Shown: positions 34,991-43,195 of the stretch, piece after piece
Layout of the letters: every line of letters starts with the position of its first letter
Numbering within the stretch: the first letter of the stretch is position 1
Source of the DNA: Pseudomonas syringae
Lineage (GTDB): Bacteria; Pseudomonadota; Gammaproteobacteria; Pseudomonadales; Pseudomonadaceae
Reading direction: 5' to 3'
Assembly (NCBI RefSeq): GCF_000737245.1
Contig: NZ_JPQU01000026.1
Span: 1 to 64,000, forward strand
Length of the DNA stretch: 64,000 bases
Translations under genes and position numbers: made by a program
Notes under the pieces: model-generated
What the model was told of the DNA's origin: nothing
Database searches by the model: none
Seen by the model: the letters and a program-made list of their open reading frames with translations, nothing else

Positions 34991-35626
34991 TTACTCCGCA
35001 GGCGCCTTGTCTTCCAGTTCCATCCAGCCGGCCAGTACCGTATAGGCATCTTCCAGGCCCATGCGCTTGGGAGCCGAGAACAGTTGGATGCTCACTGCAT
35101 CACCCCAGCCCTTGCGGATTTCTGCCTGAACTTTAAGCAGGGTGTTCTTGGCTGCGCCATAAGTCAGCTTGTCAGCCTTGGTCAGCAAGATGTGCATTGG
35201 CATGTGGCTGGCGATCGACCAGTCCAGCATCAGGATGTCGAAGTCGGTCATCGGGTGACGGATATCCATCATCAGAATCAGACCCTTGAGGCTTTCCCGG
35301 CTGCCCAGATACGCTTCAAGGTGACGCTGCCAGTGCAATTTGAGCGGTATCGGCACCTTGGCGTAGCCGTAACCCGGCAGGTCGACAAGGCGCCGCTCAT
35401 CGTCCAGTTGGAAGAAGTTCAGCAGCTGAGTGCGGCCAGGCGTCTTCGAGGTACGGGCCAGGCTGGCGTGCGTCAGGGTATTGAGCGCGCTCGACTTGCC
35501 AGCGTTGGAACGGCCTGCGAAGGCCACTTCAAAGCCTTCGTCGTCCGGGCACTGGTCGACTTTGGCAGCGCTGAGCATGAAGGTAGCCTGTTGGCACAGA
35601 CCAAGGATGGGGTTCTTGAGTTGCAT
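34991..35626 (-). CDS. engB: Ribosome biogenesis GTPase EngB/YihA
   Basis: 211-aa TRAFAC GTPase needed for 50S ribosome assembly. The G motifs are clear: G1 GRSNAGKSS (about residues 38-46), G2 TPGRTQ, G3 [10 protein letters not shown]4 TKADK and G5 FSAPKR. The start [20 protein letters not shown] is typical. It is convergent with polA-ersA. Confidence 0.95.
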   Translation of the reverse strand: MQLKNPILGLCQQATFMLSAAKVDQCPDDEGFEVAFAGRSNAGKSSALNTLTHASLARTSKTPGRTQLLNFFQLDDERRLVDLPGYGYAKVPIPLKLHWQRHLEAYLGSRESLKGLILMMDIRHPMTDFDILMLDWSIASHMPMHILLTKADKLTYGAAKNTLLKVQAEIRKGWGDAVSIQLFSAPKRMGLEDAYTVLAGWMELEDKAPAE

Positions 35627-35977
35627 GTGATTTCCGGTAAGAGCGGTGCCAGCAAGGGGTGCGGCAAGAGGTGTCGTTTCCGTTTCAGTGTTGCCAGTAT
35701 ATAATTACCGCAGATTTTGTGTGTGCTTTGTCCCGATACGGCAAAGCCACATCAGCAAGCGAGAACTATATGCGCATTAGAACGCAGTCCGCTTTTAACC
35801 TGAAAGGGTTGCTGAGTATGAAGGCTTTGGAGTTGCCTGTGTTCAGGAGTTCAAAGCAATGCCGTCGCGTGGATTGTGCAGGGACCGCAGTAGCGGGAGT
35901 TCGTGGACCATCGTCCGTCTGGATGAGCGAATTATCTTCTACATAACTATTCACATTTAGCCGATCTGGATTACCTG
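35627..35977. other. Intergenic region engB-cytochrome c4
   Basis: 351 nt between divergent genes. Frames of 58-62 codons are open on both strands (for example from 35770 on plus and 35954 on minus), but they lack homology I know and good ribosome binding sites. I see no repeat and no convincing hairpin. It must hold the promoters of both flanking genes. Confidence 0.5.
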
Positions 35978-36607
35978 ATGAAAAAAATTTTCGTGAGCCT
36001 GCTGTTGAGCCTGCCGTTGAGTTTGGGTATCTGCGGTGCGGCCCAGGCGGCCGAACCGGTGGTTGGCGACCCCGCCGCCGGACAGGCCAAAACCGCTGTA
36101 TGTGGTGCCTGCCACGGTCCTGACGGCAACAGCTTGGCTCCGAATTTTCCCAAGCTGGCGGGTCAGGGGCAGCGTTATCTGCTCAAGCAATTGCATGAAA
36201 TCAAGGACGGCAAGCGCGTCGTGCTGGAAATGACCGGCCTGCTGACCAACCTCAACGATCAGGATCTGGCTGACATCGCGGCCTATTACGGCGGTCAAAA
36301 AGGCAGCGTGGGCGCAGCCGATGAGAAGCTGGTCGCGCGCGGGGAAGCGCTGTTCCGTGGCGGCAAACTGGATCAGGGCATGCCGGCGTGCACCGGTTGT
36401 CACTCGCCTAATGGTGTAGGCAATGCACAAGCGGGCTTCCCTCATCTGGGTGGACAGCATGCTGATTACATTAAGAAACAATTGACCGCTTTCCGCGAAG
36501 GCGAGCGCACCAATGACGGCGACACTATGGTCATGCGCTCCATTGCGGCCAAGCTGAGCAACAAGGATATCGAGGCGCTCTCCCAATATATTCAAGGGTT
36601 GCATTGA
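35978..36607 (+). CDS. Dihaem cytochrome c4
   Basis: 209-aa periplasmic electron carrier. Signal peptide ending AQA (about residue 24), then two cytochrome c domains with haem motifs C42-GA-C45-H46 and C138-TG-C141-H142; axial methionines are expected near LEMTGLL and DTMVMRS. Cytochromes c4 carry electrons from the bc1 complex to terminal oxidases, so it may feed the caa3 or cbb3 enzymes. It is followed by a REP doublet and a terminator. Confidence 0.93.
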   Translation: MKKIFVSLLLSLPLSLGICGAAQAAEPVVGDPAAGQAKTAVCGACHGPDGNSLAPNFPKLAGQGQRYLLKQLHEIKDGKRVVLEMTGLLTNLNDQDLADIAAYYGGQKGSVGAADEKLVARGEALFRGGKLDQGMPACTGCHSPNGVGNAQAGFPHLGGQHADYIKKQLTAFREGERTNDGDTMVMRSIAAKLSNKDIEALSQYIQGLH

Positions 36608-36631
36608 TAAAGAGCACCTGACGCAGAACCT

Positions 36632-36720
36632 GTGGGAGCAAGCTTGCTTGCGAAGGCGGTATTCCAGGCTCAGAAAAGTGACGGACGATCCTGCCCTTTC
36701 GCGAGCAAGCTCGCTCCCAC
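36632..36720. repeat. REP doublet (type GCTTGCTTGCGA / GCTTGCTCGCGA)
   Basis: Left arm GTGGGAGCAAGCTTGCTTGC and right arm TTCGCGAGCAAGCTCGCTCC then CAC; the left arm has two changes. Confidence 0.9.
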
Positions 36721-36748
36721 GGGGATAACTCGGTCACGTATTCAGCTT

Positions 36749-36778
36749 AAAAAGGGTAGCTTCGGCTACCCTTTTTTG
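36749..36778 (+). terminator. Intrinsic terminator before dsbA
   Basis: AAAGGGTAGC (36751-36760), a TTCG tetraloop, GCTACCCTTT (36765-36774) and then a run of T: a textbook terminator for the cytochrome c4 message. Confidence 0.92.
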
Positions 36779-36872
36779 TTCTTGCCAGCGTTACACTAGC
36801 GAACTCGCGCCTTGGCGACCGGTCCAAAGCCGGTCGTTTGAAGTCGACTCAAATCTGCCTCAGGAGTAAAGC

Positions 36873-37508
36873 ATGCGTAATCTGATCCTCAGCGCCGCAC
36901 TGGTTGCCGCCAGTCTGTTCGGTATCACGGCACAAGCTGCCGAGCCTATCGAAGCCGGCAAACAGTACGTCGAACTGAGCAGCGCCGTCCCTGTTTCCGA
37001 GCCTGGCAAAATTGAAGTTGTGGAAATGTTCTGGTACGGCTGCCCGCATTGCTACGCATTTGAGCCGGTCATCAACCCATGGGTTGAGAAGCTGCCAGCC
37101 GACGTTCACTTCGTTCGCATTCCTGCCATGTTCGGCGGTCCATGGGACGCACACGGTCAATTGTTCATTACCCTGGACACCATGGGCGTAGAGCACAAGG
37201 TTCACGCGGCGGTATTCGAGGCAATCCAGAAAGGCGGCAAGCGTCTGACCTCACCGGAAGAAATGGCTGATTTCGTGGCCACTCAGGGCATCGACAAGGC
37301 CAAGTTCCTGGAAACCTTCAACTCGTTCGCGGTGAAGGGCCAGATCGCTAAGTACAAAGAATTGGCCAAGAAGTACGAAATCACCGGCGTGCCGACCATG
37401 ATCGTCAACGGCAAATACCGCTTTGACCTCGGCACCTCCGGTGGTCCTGAGCAAACCCTGCAGGTTGCTGATCAGTTGATCGCCAAAGAGCGAGCGGCTA
37501 CCAAGTAA
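36873..37508 (+). CDS. dsbA: Thiol:disulfide interchange protein DsbA
   Basis: 211-aa periplasmic oxidase that introduces disulfides into secreted proteins. Signal peptide ending AQA (about residue 22), catalytic C57-PH-C60 in FWYGCPHCYAF and the cis-proline loop EITGVPTMIVNG. CAGGAG precedes the ATG. The next gene follows after 13 nt, so dsbA, the EEP hydrolase and the diguanylate cyclase may form one operon. Confidence 0.95.
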   Translation: MRNLILSAALVAASLFGITAQAAEPIEAGKQYVELSSAVPVSEPGKIEVVEMFWYGCPHCYAFEPVINPWVEKLPADVHFVRIPAMFGGPWDAHGQLFITLDTMGVEHKVHAAVFEAIQKGGKRLTSPEEMADFVATQGIDKAKFLETFNSFAVKGQIAKYKELAKKYEITGVPTMIVNGKYRFDLGTSGGPEQTLQVADQLIAKERAATK

Positions 37509-37521
37509 CCGGGCGCCTGCC

Positions 37522-38394
37522 ATGCGGCGCTGGAGAGAAGCACGTGTTGTTGGCCTGCATGATCCGCGGGTCAACGAACATCATGTTCAAGCAAGCGGGT
37601 TGCCGGCCGATGGTCGGCTACGTTTGCTCAGTTTCAATATTCAGGTCGGCATCAGCACCGAGCGTTACGGCCACTACGTAACGCGGGGCTGGCAGCATTT
37701 GCTGCCTCACGGTGGTCGGGCCGGCAATCTGCAGAAGATTGGTGACCTGCTGGGCGACTTCGATCTGGTAGCCCTGCAGGAAGCCGATGGCGGCAGTTTG
37801 CGTTCCGGCTACGTCAATCAAGTCGAGCACCTGGCGCAGCTTGGGGCTTTTCCCTACTGGTATCAGCAACTCAATCGCAACCTCGGCCGTTTCGGTCAGC
37901 ACAGCAACGGCGTGTTGAGCCGTCTACGGCCGGCTGCCATTGAAGACCATCCATTGCCTGGCCCGGCTGGGCGCGGTGCGATCCTCGTGCGTTTCGGCGA
38001 GGGCGAAGACGCGCTGGTAGTGGTCATGATGCATCTGGCGCTGGGTGCTCGGGCGCGCACACGACAGCTTGCTTACATCAGAGAGTTGATCGGCGGCTAT
38101 CGGCATCAGGTATTGATGGGCGACATGAACACCCACGCCCTGGACCTGCTGGAACACTCGCCGTTGCGCGACCTGGGCTTGCTCGCGCCGCAGATCGAAG
38201 CAACGTTCCCGAGCTGGCGGCCGCAGCGCTGTCTTGATCATATTTTGCTCAGCCCTACCCTGACGCTCGAACGGGTGCAGGTGCTGGCGCAACCTATTTC
38301 CGATCACTTGCCCGTCGCGGTGGAGATCCGTCTTCCGGCCTCATTATGTGAGGACTCATTGCCCGTACCCAGTAATCGTGGATCGCTTGCATGA
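37522..38394 (+). CDS. Endonuclease/exonuclease/phosphatase-family protein
   Basis: 290-aa EEP-fold metal-dependent hydrolase. Motifs in order: LRLLSFNIQVGIS (first strand with Asn), LVALQEADGG (metal Glu), VMMHLALGA, VLMGDMNTHALD (catalytic Asp/Asn) and LDHILLS ... ISDHLPVAVEI (C-terminal Asp-His). There is no signal peptide. It may act on DNA, phospholipid or phosphorylated small molecules; the substrate is not predictable. It overlaps the next gene in ATGA. Confidence 0.85.
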   Translation: MRRWREARVVGLHDPRVNEHHVQASGLPADGRLRLLSFNIQVGISTERYGHYVTRGWQHLLPHGGRAGNLQKIGDLLGDFDLVALQEADGGSLRSGYVNQVEHLAQLGAFPYWYQQLNRNLGRFGQHSNGVLSRLRPAAIEDHPLPGPAGRGAILVRFGEGEDALVVVMMHLALGARARTRQLAYIRELIGGYRHQVLMGDMNTHALDLLEHSPLRDLGLLAPQIEATFPSWRPQRCLDHILLSPTLTLERVQVLAQPISDHLPVAVEIRLPASLCEDSLPVPSNRGSLA

Positions 38395-40472
38395 GCGATG
38401 AAGCTGAACGCTGGAGAGAAAAGTACCTCAAGGGCATCGAGCAACAGGACAAGCTCGAAAAGCGCTGGAATGCCCGTCTCGACTTGCTGCGCCGCGGTCT
38501 GGTACGCAGCAGTCTGGCGGCTGAGGGCTCGGATCGGGCGGTCGATCAATGCATGAAGGAAATGCGCGAGATCGTCCGCAAGGATGACATGGACGCGGGG
38601 CTTGCTGCGCTGATCCCCAAGCTCGAAAAGGCTGTGCTGGACTCCGAGCAGCGCCGCGAAGTCCGCGCCGGTCAAATCAGCAGCGCGCTGGTTTCACTGG
38701 TGTCGCAGTTGCAGTCGCTGGATCTACCCAAAGACGTCCGCAAGCCGCTCAAGCGTTTCGCTAAAGACCTTGAGGAGCGTGCCTCTCAGGCGCGAGAACT
38801 GCCACTGCTTCTGGGCGAACTCAGCGGACTGCAAGGGCGGGCGCTAACCCAGATTGAAAAGCCTGAAGAGCAGGCGAGGCCAGGCTTGCTGGCGCGCTTG
38901 TTCGGCGGGCATGAAGCGAGCCCGGCCGGCGCTGAGCCGGGTGATGCCACTGCGCAATTAACGCCGCTCATCCCGGAGCCTGCGCCTGGGGACTTCGATG
39001 CCTACGCCGACGATCGGGGAGAGCCTGACCCCTCGCCAACCGCTGTGGCTGCGCCGACTCAACCGGCTGGCACTTCGACTGGACGGTATGAGCCGCTGGC
39101 AGCGGTAGAGCCGGCAGCAGTGGCGTCGCAGCACGTGCAGGTCGTTCAGGCTGCTGCAAAACCTCGTGAGGTTGTCGAAGCGGCGGGCGTTGAAGTTGTC
39201 GCTAAAGTCGATCCTCTTCCAGCGCCCTTACCTGAACCCGAACCGGTCGCCGAGCGGGTTGCCGCGTCAGAGCTTGAACCTGTCGCCACTCAGGACCTGC
39301 TCACCCCGACACCATCGGTGCCGTTTGAGCAATTTTCCGAACCCTTCATCGTCGGCCTGGACGAAGAAGCATCCGAGCAAAGTGAAGAAGCGGCGCCCTT
39401 TTCACTGCCCAGCTCTCCTGAGCCTAGTTACAGCTCTGTCGCCACTCACATTGAGGAAACCCTGCTGGGGCTGCTCAACGATCTGACCTTGCCCGAACAT
39501 CACCGCCCGCAGGCCGAGGCGATGCGCAAGCGTTTGGAGCATGGACTTAATTGGTACGAATTACTGCCGATTCTCGAGGATCTTGCAGTCTTGATGCTGG
39601 CTATCAGTGATGGCGGCCAGCAAGATTTTGAAAGCTACCTCAAGCAGCTCAACGAGCGACTGGAGTCGTTCCAAAGCAATTTGCAGGCGGCCAGTGAGGA
39701 CTATGTAGGCCAACAGTCCGAATCGCGAGAGTTGAATAATCAGCTGCGCGAACAGGTGGATGGCCTGCAAAGCAGTGTGCAGGATGCGGCTGACCTGAAC
39801 AGCCTCAAGCAAGTGCTGGAAAGCCGCCTCGAAGGTTTGCTGAGCACTATGGATCAGCACCAGGTCACCCGGGACGAGCGCGAGCAGAACGTGGCCGCGC
39901 GCTTGCAAAGCCTTGCCAGCCGGGTCGCGACCATGGAGCAGGAGGCGTTGGGTTTCAGGGCCAACATTGAAGAGCAGCGACAAAAAGCGTTGATTGACCC
40001 GCTGACCAGCCTGCCCAACCGTGCTGCCTGGGAAGAGCGCCTCGGGCATGAAGTCGCCCTCTGGCAGCGAGATAAAAACAGCCTGCTGCTGGGCATTCTC
40101 GATCTGGATCACTTCAAGCGCATCAATGATGGCTTTGGGCATCTGGCCGGTGACCGGGTTCTGAAGATCGTTGCCAAGGTACTGAAGAAACACCTGCGCG
40201 GCGGCGATTTCATCGCCCGTTTTGGCGGTGAAGAGTTCGTGGTCCTGATGCCGGCCACTCCCGTCGGCGCGGGGCTGGCGCTGCTGGATCAGTTGCGTAC
40301 AGCGGTAGAGCTTTGCCCTTTCCATTTCAAGAGTGAACCGGTGGTCATCACTGTTTCAATCGGTGTAACAGCGCTGCGCCCAGGCGAACGCAGCGATGTT
40401 GCGCTCAAGCGTGCTGATCAGGCGCTGTATCGCGCCAAGGAAAACGGCCGCAATCAGGTAGAGCAAGGCTGA
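38391..40472 (+). CDS. Diguanylate cyclase with C-terminal GGDEF domain (DgcH-like)
   Basis: 693 aa. The N-terminal part is helical and charged; residues about 165-355 are a Pro/Ala/Glu-rich linker; about 360-545 is a helical/coiled-coil region; the C-terminus (about 545-690) is a GGDEF domain with active site G612-GEE-F616 (RFGGEEFVVLMP) and an inhibitory site R603-GG-D606. It should make c-di-GMP from GTP with product inhibition. No membrane helix is visible, so the enzyme is probably cytosolic. A homologue with the same neighbour lies beside dsbA in P. aeruginosa (PA5487, DgcH) as I recall. Confidence 0.9.
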   Translation: MSDEAERWREKYLKGIEQQDKLEKRWNARLDLLRRGLVRSSLAAEGSDRAVDQCMKEMREIVRKDDMDAGLAALIPKLEKAVLDSEQRREVRAGQISSALVSLVSQLQSLDLPKDVRKPLKRFAKDLEERASQARELPLLLGELSGLQGRALTQIEKPEEQARPGLLARLFGGHEASPAGAEPGDATAQLTPLIPEPAPGDFDAYADDRGEPDPSPTAVAAPTQPAGTSTGRYEPLAAVEPAAVASQHVQVVQAAAKPREVVEAAGVEVVAKVDPLPAPLPEPEPVAERVAASELEPVATQDLLTPTPSVPFEQFSEPFIVGLDEEASEQSEEAAPFSLPSSPEPSYSSVATHIEETLLGLLNDLTLPEHHRPQAEAMRKRLEHGLNWYELLPILEDLAVLMLAISDGGQQDFESYLKQLNERLESFQSNLQAASEDYVGQQSESRELNNQLREQVDGLQSSVQDAADLNSLKQVLESRLEGLLSTMDQHQVTRDEREQNVAARLQSLASRVATMEQEALGFRANIEEQRQKALIDPLTSLPNRAAWEERLGHEVALWQRDKNSLLLGILDLDHFKRINDGFGHLAGDRVLKIVAKVLKKHLRGGDFIARFGGEEFVVLMPATPVGAGLALLDQLRTAVELCPFHFKSEPVVITVSIGVTALRPGERSDVALKRADQALYRAKENGRNQVEQG

Positions 40473-40552
40473 GCGGTCCTTGCTCGGCCTGATCGATCCC
40501 TGCTCTTTACGTTATGCTCAATTCTTTTACTGCCAATGCGTACCGGATTCTC

Positions 40553-41329
40553 ATGAAGTTGCTTTGCTCTGCCCTGTTGCTCCTTACCTTGACCGCTTGC
40601 ACCAGTGGCCTGCGGCTCGACACCAGCCACCCCTCGGCCAACTACGACAATCGGATTCAGTTTGTCGTCGTGCACTACACCTCCACGACGCTGGAGCATT
40701 CCCTTGCATTGCTGACCAACGGCGAGGTGAGCGCCCATTACCTGATCGGCGACACGCCCCCGATCATCTACAAGCTGGTAGACGAGAGCGCTCGTGCCTG
40801 GCATGCCGGTGAAAGTGAGTGGGATGGGCGTACCTGGCTGAATTCGGCATCCATCGGCATTGAAATCGTCAATCCCGGTTATCGCGACACGCCGACCGGA
40901 AGGCTCTGGTATCCCTACACCGAAGGGCAGATACAGGCCCTGATCGTGCTGCTCAAAGACATTGTTAAGCGTAACCACATCGATCCACGTCATATCATCG
41001 GCCATAGCGACATTGCCCCGGCGCGCAAGTTGGACCCGGGGCCGCTGTTCCCCTGGAAGCGGTTGGCCCAGGAAGGCTTGGGCGTGTGGCCGGACGAGCG
41101 TCAGGTTGCCCAGCAGCAGGCCTTGATGGCTAATGCGCTGCCGGATGTGATCTGGTTCCAGCAACAACTGGCCCGGCTTGGCTACAGCACACCGCAGACC
41201 GGGGAGCTGGATGTCGCGACACGCGGGGTTCTGGCTGCCTTTCAGATGCATTACAGGCCGGCACGGTTCGACGGACAACCTGACGTGCAAAGCGCGGCAA
41301 TCCTTAAAGTACTCAATCGCCAGCGCTAA
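40553..41329 (+). CDS. N-acetylmuramoyl-L-alanine amidase, AmpDh2-like lipoprotein
   Basis: 258-aa peptidoglycan amidase. Lipoprotein signal MKLLCSALLLLTLTAC (acylated Cys 16); amidase_2 domain about residues 30-175 with zinc residues in FVVVHYTS and in IIGHSDIAPARKLDPG (H, D) and the GIEIVN strand; a C-terminal peptidoglycan-binding domain follows (WFQQQLARLGYSTPQTGELD). It should cut the lactyl-L-Ala bond in the periplasm, probably attached to the outer membrane. I chose the ATG at 40553 because the signal sequence begins there; 40514 is an alternative. Confidence 0.9.
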   Translation: MKLLCSALLLLTLTACTSGLRLDTSHPSANYDNRIQFVVVHYTSTTLEHSLALLTNGEVSAHYLIGDTPPIIYKLVDESARAWHAGESEWDGRTWLNSASIGIEIVNPGYRDTPTGRLWYPYTEGQIQALIVLLKDIVKRNHIDPRHIIGHSDIAPARKLDPGPLFPWKRLAQEGLGVWPDERQVAQQQALMANALPDVIWFQQQLARLGYSTPQTGELDVATRGVLAAFQMHYRPARFDGQPDVQSAAILKVLNRQR

Positions 41330-41437
41330 AGGTCTGAAATACGCTGATAAAACGAGCGTTTTTCAGGTCTGTTGCTATACCTGAGGGGGTAATCCTGCGG
41401 ATATCCCCCGATGCTTGGTGCTGCAACCTCATTTCGC

Positions 41438-43030
41438 ATGACTTTCTATCGTCCCTGGCTGATGGCTTTGCTCGCCGCCATGTTGAGTGCGGCTGTGCTT
41501 TTGGCAGGCAGCTTCGCCTTGGCCGTGCATCAGGCACGGCAAAACGAAAGCGAGCAAATGAAGGCCCAGGGTGAGCGCTTTCTGGTACGCCTGGAGCAAC
41601 TTTTCGGGCAGTTACGTGTGGGGCTGGACCAGCTGGAGGCTCAGCCTCTGAGGCGTTGCACCCCCGAGATGATTGACCGCTTGCGCCAGGTGATTGCCAG
41701 CTACCGCTTTATCTACGAGGCGGCGTTTGTTGGCGATACCCAGTTGTGTTCCAGCTGGATCCCCACCAGCAATCTGGGTAAGGAGCGCCCCGCCGATATT
41801 CGCGGCCCGACTTATGACTACTGGCTCAATACCTCGGCCCAGCCCGACGACAACCTGGCGGCACTGGTGCTGGGCCGAGGCGGTTTCAGAGTGTCCACTT
41901 CCCGGGGCCATCTGACCGATGTAGTTGATCTGCCGGTGGGAGGCAGCTTGCTGGTAGTGCTCAATCACGGCAGCAAAGCGGTGACGGTTCTGGGCCCGGA
42001 GCAGTCCTGGCCGCCGACGGCGCGTTGGTCGTCGGAAGCCGATGAGACCTTGATGGTCACTGATAAACGACTGATTTATCGCATGCCGACCCAGAGTCCC
42101 GAATATCAGCTGGTGATGATTGCGCCTCGGGCAGGCTTGCAGGAGAAAGTCGCTGGTGCCTGGTGGTTTCTGGTTCCGGCAAGCCTTCTGGTGGCCCTGT
42201 GCATCGGTGCATTGGTGCTGCAACTGGTACGGCAGCAGCGCTCTCTCGGGGGTGAGTTGCAAGGCGCATTGAGGCGCAGCGAGCTCAAAGTTCTGTATCA
42301 GCCGATCTTTGACCTCAACACCCGACTCTGCGTGGGTGCCGAGGCGCTGGTGCGCTGGCGCAGGCCCGACGGCACCTTGACCAGTCCGGACCTGTTCATC
42401 CCGCTGGCGGAAAACACCGGGCAGATTCGGCAGATCACGGACTTCGTTTTGCAGCAGCTGCTGGAGCAACTTGGGCCGTTGCTGCGTGCCAATCCGCACC
42501 TCTATATATCAGTGAATCTGGCTGCCTGTGATGTGATGGCCCCGCGCATCGGGCGAGTAACGGCCAGATTACTGGCACAGCATCGAGTGGCTGCACGGCA
42601 AATCGCCTTCGAGGTGACCGAGCGTGGGTTGATCGACGTGGTGGTTGCCCGCAATCACCTACAGGCGCTGCGCGACCGGGGCCATCAAGTGTTGATCGAT
42701 GACTTCGGCACGGGTTATTGCAGCCTGGCCTATCTGCAAACCTTGCCCGTGGATTGCCTGAAGATCGACAAAGCATTCATTGATGCCCTCGGCCATGATG
42801 CCGCCAGCAGCGGTGTCGCTCCGCACATCATTCGTATGGCTCATGCCTTGAATCTGCGGGTGATCGCCGAAGGTATCGAGTTTGAGTCCCAGGCTCAGCT
42901 GTTGATCAGCGAGGGGGTTATTTATGGCCAAGGCTGGCTGTTCGCCCGACCATTGAGCGCGGTCAAGTTCACCGAACTGGTCACCGGCGGCCGCCGCAGC
43001 CAGGGAAGACGGGCGGAGGACGTGGCGTGA
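41438..43030 (+). CDS. Cyclic-di-GMP phosphodiesterase with CSS-type periplasmic sensor
   Basis: 530 aa in the inner membrane. A first helix (about residues 6-28) and a second (about 243-262) flank a periplasmic domain with two cysteines, the second in a C-S-S motif (TQLCSSWIP), as in CSS sensors read by the DSB system. The cytoplasmic EAL domain holds AEALVRWRRPDG, SVNLAACD, AFEVTERG, LIDDFGTGYCSLAYL, LKIDKAF and VIAEGIEFESQ, so it looks catalytically complete. Start 41438 fits the helix; 41411 is possible. As far as I recall it has no counterpart between ampDh2 and kinB in P. aeruginosa. Confidence 0.88.
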   Translation: MTFYRPWLMALLAAMLSAAVLLAGSFALAVHQARQNESEQMKAQGERFLVRLEQLFGQLRVGLDQLEAQPLRRCTPEMIDRLRQVIASYRFIYEAAFVGDTQLCSSWIPTSNLGKERPADIRGPTYDYWLNTSAQPDDNLAALVLGRGGFRVSTSRGHLTDVVDLPVGGSLLVVLNHGSKAVTVLGPEQSWPPTARWSSEADETLMVTDKRLIYRMPTQSPEYQLVMIAPRAGLQEKVAGAWWFLVPASLLVALCIGALVLQLVRQQRSLGGELQGALRRSELKVLYQPIFDLNTRLCVGAEALVRWRRPDGTLTSPDLFIPLAENTGQIRQITDFVLQQLLEQLGPLLRANPHLYISVNLAACDVMAPRIGRVTARLLAQHRVAARQIAFEVTERGLIDVVVARNHLQALRDRGHQVLIDDFGTGYCSLAYLQTLPVDCLKIDKAFIDALGHDAASSGVAPHIIRMAHALNLRVIAEGIEFESQAQLLISEGVIYGQGWLFARPLSAVKFTELVTGGRRSQGRRAEDVA

Positions 43031-43055
43031 TTGCGGTGCTTATGGGCGATTCTAT

Positions 43056-43151
43056 GACGTGGGACCGGCTTTAGCCGGGAAAGCAGTAGTTCGGTAGGGA
43101 AAGATTCAGTGCCTGTCCCGTCCTCTTCCCGGCTAAAGCCGGTCCCACGTC
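43056..43151. repeat. Second-family REP doublet (GTGGGACCGGCTTTAGCC)
   Basis: Arms GACGTGGGACCGGCTTTAGC and GCTAAAGCCGGTCCCACGTC; no CACATCCGCTTGCGAGCAAA tail. Between the convergent EAL gene and kinB. Confidence 0.9.
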
Positions 43152-43195
43152 GTTATCCGATTGAGGGCAGGCGCGCGCCTACAGTCCAAAAATGG

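Noticed and set aside
35766..35954. 62-codon minus-strand frame before the cytochrome c4 gene.
   Set aside because: No ribosome binding site, no known family, and it overlaps a region that must contain promoters.
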